From an uncultured Flavobacteriales bacterium (GTDB taxonomy: Bacteria > Bacteroidota > Bacteroidia > Flavobacteriales_D > Sanyastnellaceae), in assembly GCA_937890245.1 (NCBI GenBank), contig CALACF010000121.1, positions 1 through 6,819 on the forward strand: a DNA stretch of 6,819 bases, written 5' to 3'. Positions 5,803-6,819 of this stretch are shown one piece after another. A model generated the notes under the pieces. That model was not told the origin of the DNA. It did not search any database and saw only the letters and a program-made list of their open reading frames with translations. Within the stretch, counting starts at the first letter, position 1; every line of letters starts with the position of its first letter. The position numbers and the translations under genes were made by a program.

Positions 5803-6819
5803 CTAGCTGAACGAGCGAGCGAGGCTGTAGCCTTCCGCTATAGCACGTTCGGCGTCAAGATCTCGGGCCGCTTTTGCGCCGCCGATAATGTGCAGGTCTG
5901 CGCCTGCTGAACGGAGGTCCTGCTCAAGGTCAAGAACGGACAATTGGCCTGCGCATAGCACGATGTGGTCCACTTTGAGGACGTGGGATTTGCCGTCAAT
6001 TTCGTAATGCAGACCGGCGTCGTCTACCTTTTGATAGCTCGTGCCCGTCACGGCATGGATGCCGCGCTTTTTTACGGTGGCCCGGTGAATCCAGCCTGTT
6101 GTTTTTCCAAGATTGCCCCCGGGCTTGCTGGTCTTTCGTTGGAACATCCAGAGCTCTCGGGGCGATGGCGCTGGTTGCTTTTCCGCGAGTCCGCCTGGTG
6201 TGGATAGCGCAGGGTCGACGCCCCAGTCCTTTTGGAAGGCTGCGACCGAAGCTGCTGTGGATGCTTCCGATGTAGAGGCTTCGTGAGAATGAGGGTGGCT
6301 CAAGAAGTCCGCAACGTCAAAGCCAATTCCGCCCGAGCCGATGATGGCGGCGCGGGGGCCGACTTCTACTTCGCCCCGAAGAACCTGATCGTATGAAACA
6401 ACGTCGGACCGATTGATGTCCGCCCATGCTGGGATTCGGGGCTTGACACCTGTGGATAGCACGACTGAACTGTAGCCCGCTGCGTCTGCTGGGGTGAAGC
6501 GTGTGTTGAGGTGGACCGTTGCGCCGTGGCGTTCGAGGATGTCGGAGAAGTAGCGAAGGGTGTGCGCGAATTCGTCTTTGCCCGGGACGTTTTGGGCGAG
6601 CCTGAACTGGCCGCCGACAGCCGGGCCGGCTTCGTAAAGGTGGACTTCGGCGCCACGGCGCGCGAGTTCAGAAGCACAGCTGAGGCCGGCCGGGCCAGCG
6701 CCCACAACTGCGTAGCGCCCAGAGAGCGGCGGCGGGTCAGCGGGCCATTCAAATTCCTTGGCAGCCCGTGGATTGACCAGGCAGCCCGCGACCTTGCCTT
6801 CAAACACGCGGTCGAGGCA
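5803..6819 (-). CDS. fadH: 2,4-dienoyl-CoA reductase (NADPH), C-terminal half, cut by window edge
   Basis: This is the C-terminal 338 residues of a FadH-type flavoprotein, which reduces 2,4-dienoyl-CoA with NADPH so that polyunsaturated fatty acids can enter beta-oxidation. The frame is open to the window edge and begins C-L-D-R-V-F-E-G, so GTG at 6807 is not the start; about half of the usual roughly 670-residue enzyme lies beyond the window. Cys1 and Cys13 (spacing x11) match the last two ligands of the family's 4Fe-4S cluster. VVGAGPAG (38-45) is the FAD-binding fold, followed by GGQFRLAQNVPGKDEF; AIIGSGGIGFD (158-168) is the NADPH-binding fold; KTSKPGGNLGKTTGWIHR is nearly the same as in E. 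coli FadH, as is GTSYQKVDDAGLH. The FMN barrel and its catalytic residues are outside the window. A Ser/Thr/Ala-rich insert of about 8 residues relative to E. coli lies near 175-191. The related old yellow enzyme family members are less likely given these motifs. Confidence 0.92.
   Translation of the reverse strand, partial: CLDRVFEGKVAGCLVNPRAAKEFEWPADPPPLSGRYAVVGAGPAGLSCASELARRGAEVHLYEAGPAVGGQFRLAQNVPGKDEFAHTLRYFSDILERHGATVHLNTRFTPADAAGYSSVVLSTGVKPRIPAWADINRSDVVSYDQVLRGEVEVGPRAAIIGSGGIGFDVADFLSHPHSHEASTSEASTAASVAAFQKDWGVDPALSTPGGLAEKQPAPSPRELWMFQRKTSKPGGNLGKTTGWIHRATVKKRGIHAVTGTSYQKVDDAGLHYEIDGKSHVLKVDHIVLCAGQLSVLDLEQDLRSAGADLHIIGGAKAARDLDAERAIAEGYSLARSFS

Noticed and set aside
6366..6803. 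A 145-residue minus-strand frame overlapping fadH
   Set aside because: It is the alternate frame of the same strand as fadH; the fadH frame carries the FAD-fold motif and Fe-S cysteines, and this one is Ser/Thr/Arg-rich noise.

Overview
The window looks like a chromosomal, housekeeping stretch from a member of the Bacteroidota, probably near the Flavobacteriia. Four things point that way: a TAnnTTTG-type -7 box (TATATTTG) exactly in front of the RNase P RNA gene, start codons without Shine-Dalgarno sequences, two lipoproteins typical of the phylum (one with an acidic stretch after the lipid Cys), and a free-standing P5C dehydrogenase of the mitochondrial type. GC content looks like about 50-55% by eye, high for Flavobacteriia, so the placement below phylum level is uncertain.

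Layout from left to right: (1) pruA on the plus strand (69-1700), the second step of proline degradation, closed by a perfect-palindrome bidirectional terminator (1719-1746). (2) A minus-strand gene (1786-2727) for an unrecognised basic protein with an AT-hook, a probable winged-helix segment and a Lys-rich tail. (3) A 114-bp leader (2728-2841) with no convincing promoter match. (4) rnpB on the minus strand (about 2874-3228), with its own terminator (2842-2874) and its own promoter box (3232-3239). (5) A minus-strand lipoprotein aminopeptidase of family M28 with a C-terminal PDZ domain (3243-4586). (6) A 76-bp divergent intergenic region with a possible plus-strand promoter. (7) A plus-strand lipoprotein with a TolB-like/PD40 beta-propeller (4663-5799). 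(8) The C-terminal half of a FadH-type 2,4-dienoyl-CoA reductase on the minus strand (5803 to the right edge), whose start lies beyond the window.

The genes do not form one pathway. PruA (proline to glutamate) and FadH (unsaturated fatty acid beta-oxidation) are both catabolic. The M28 peptidase could supply amino acids, including proline, from peptides in the cell envelope, but that link is only inference. Peptidase, rnpB and the AT-hook gene run head to tail on the minus strand; rnpB has its own promoter and terminator between the two protein genes.

I saw no mobile element, CRISPR array, tRNA, phage gene or toxin-antitoxin pair, and no clear new biological system. The items most worth a second look are the AT-hook protein, the apparently missing P18 hairpin in the RNase P RNA, and the very tight packing of rnpB and of the two convergent genes at 5799/5803.
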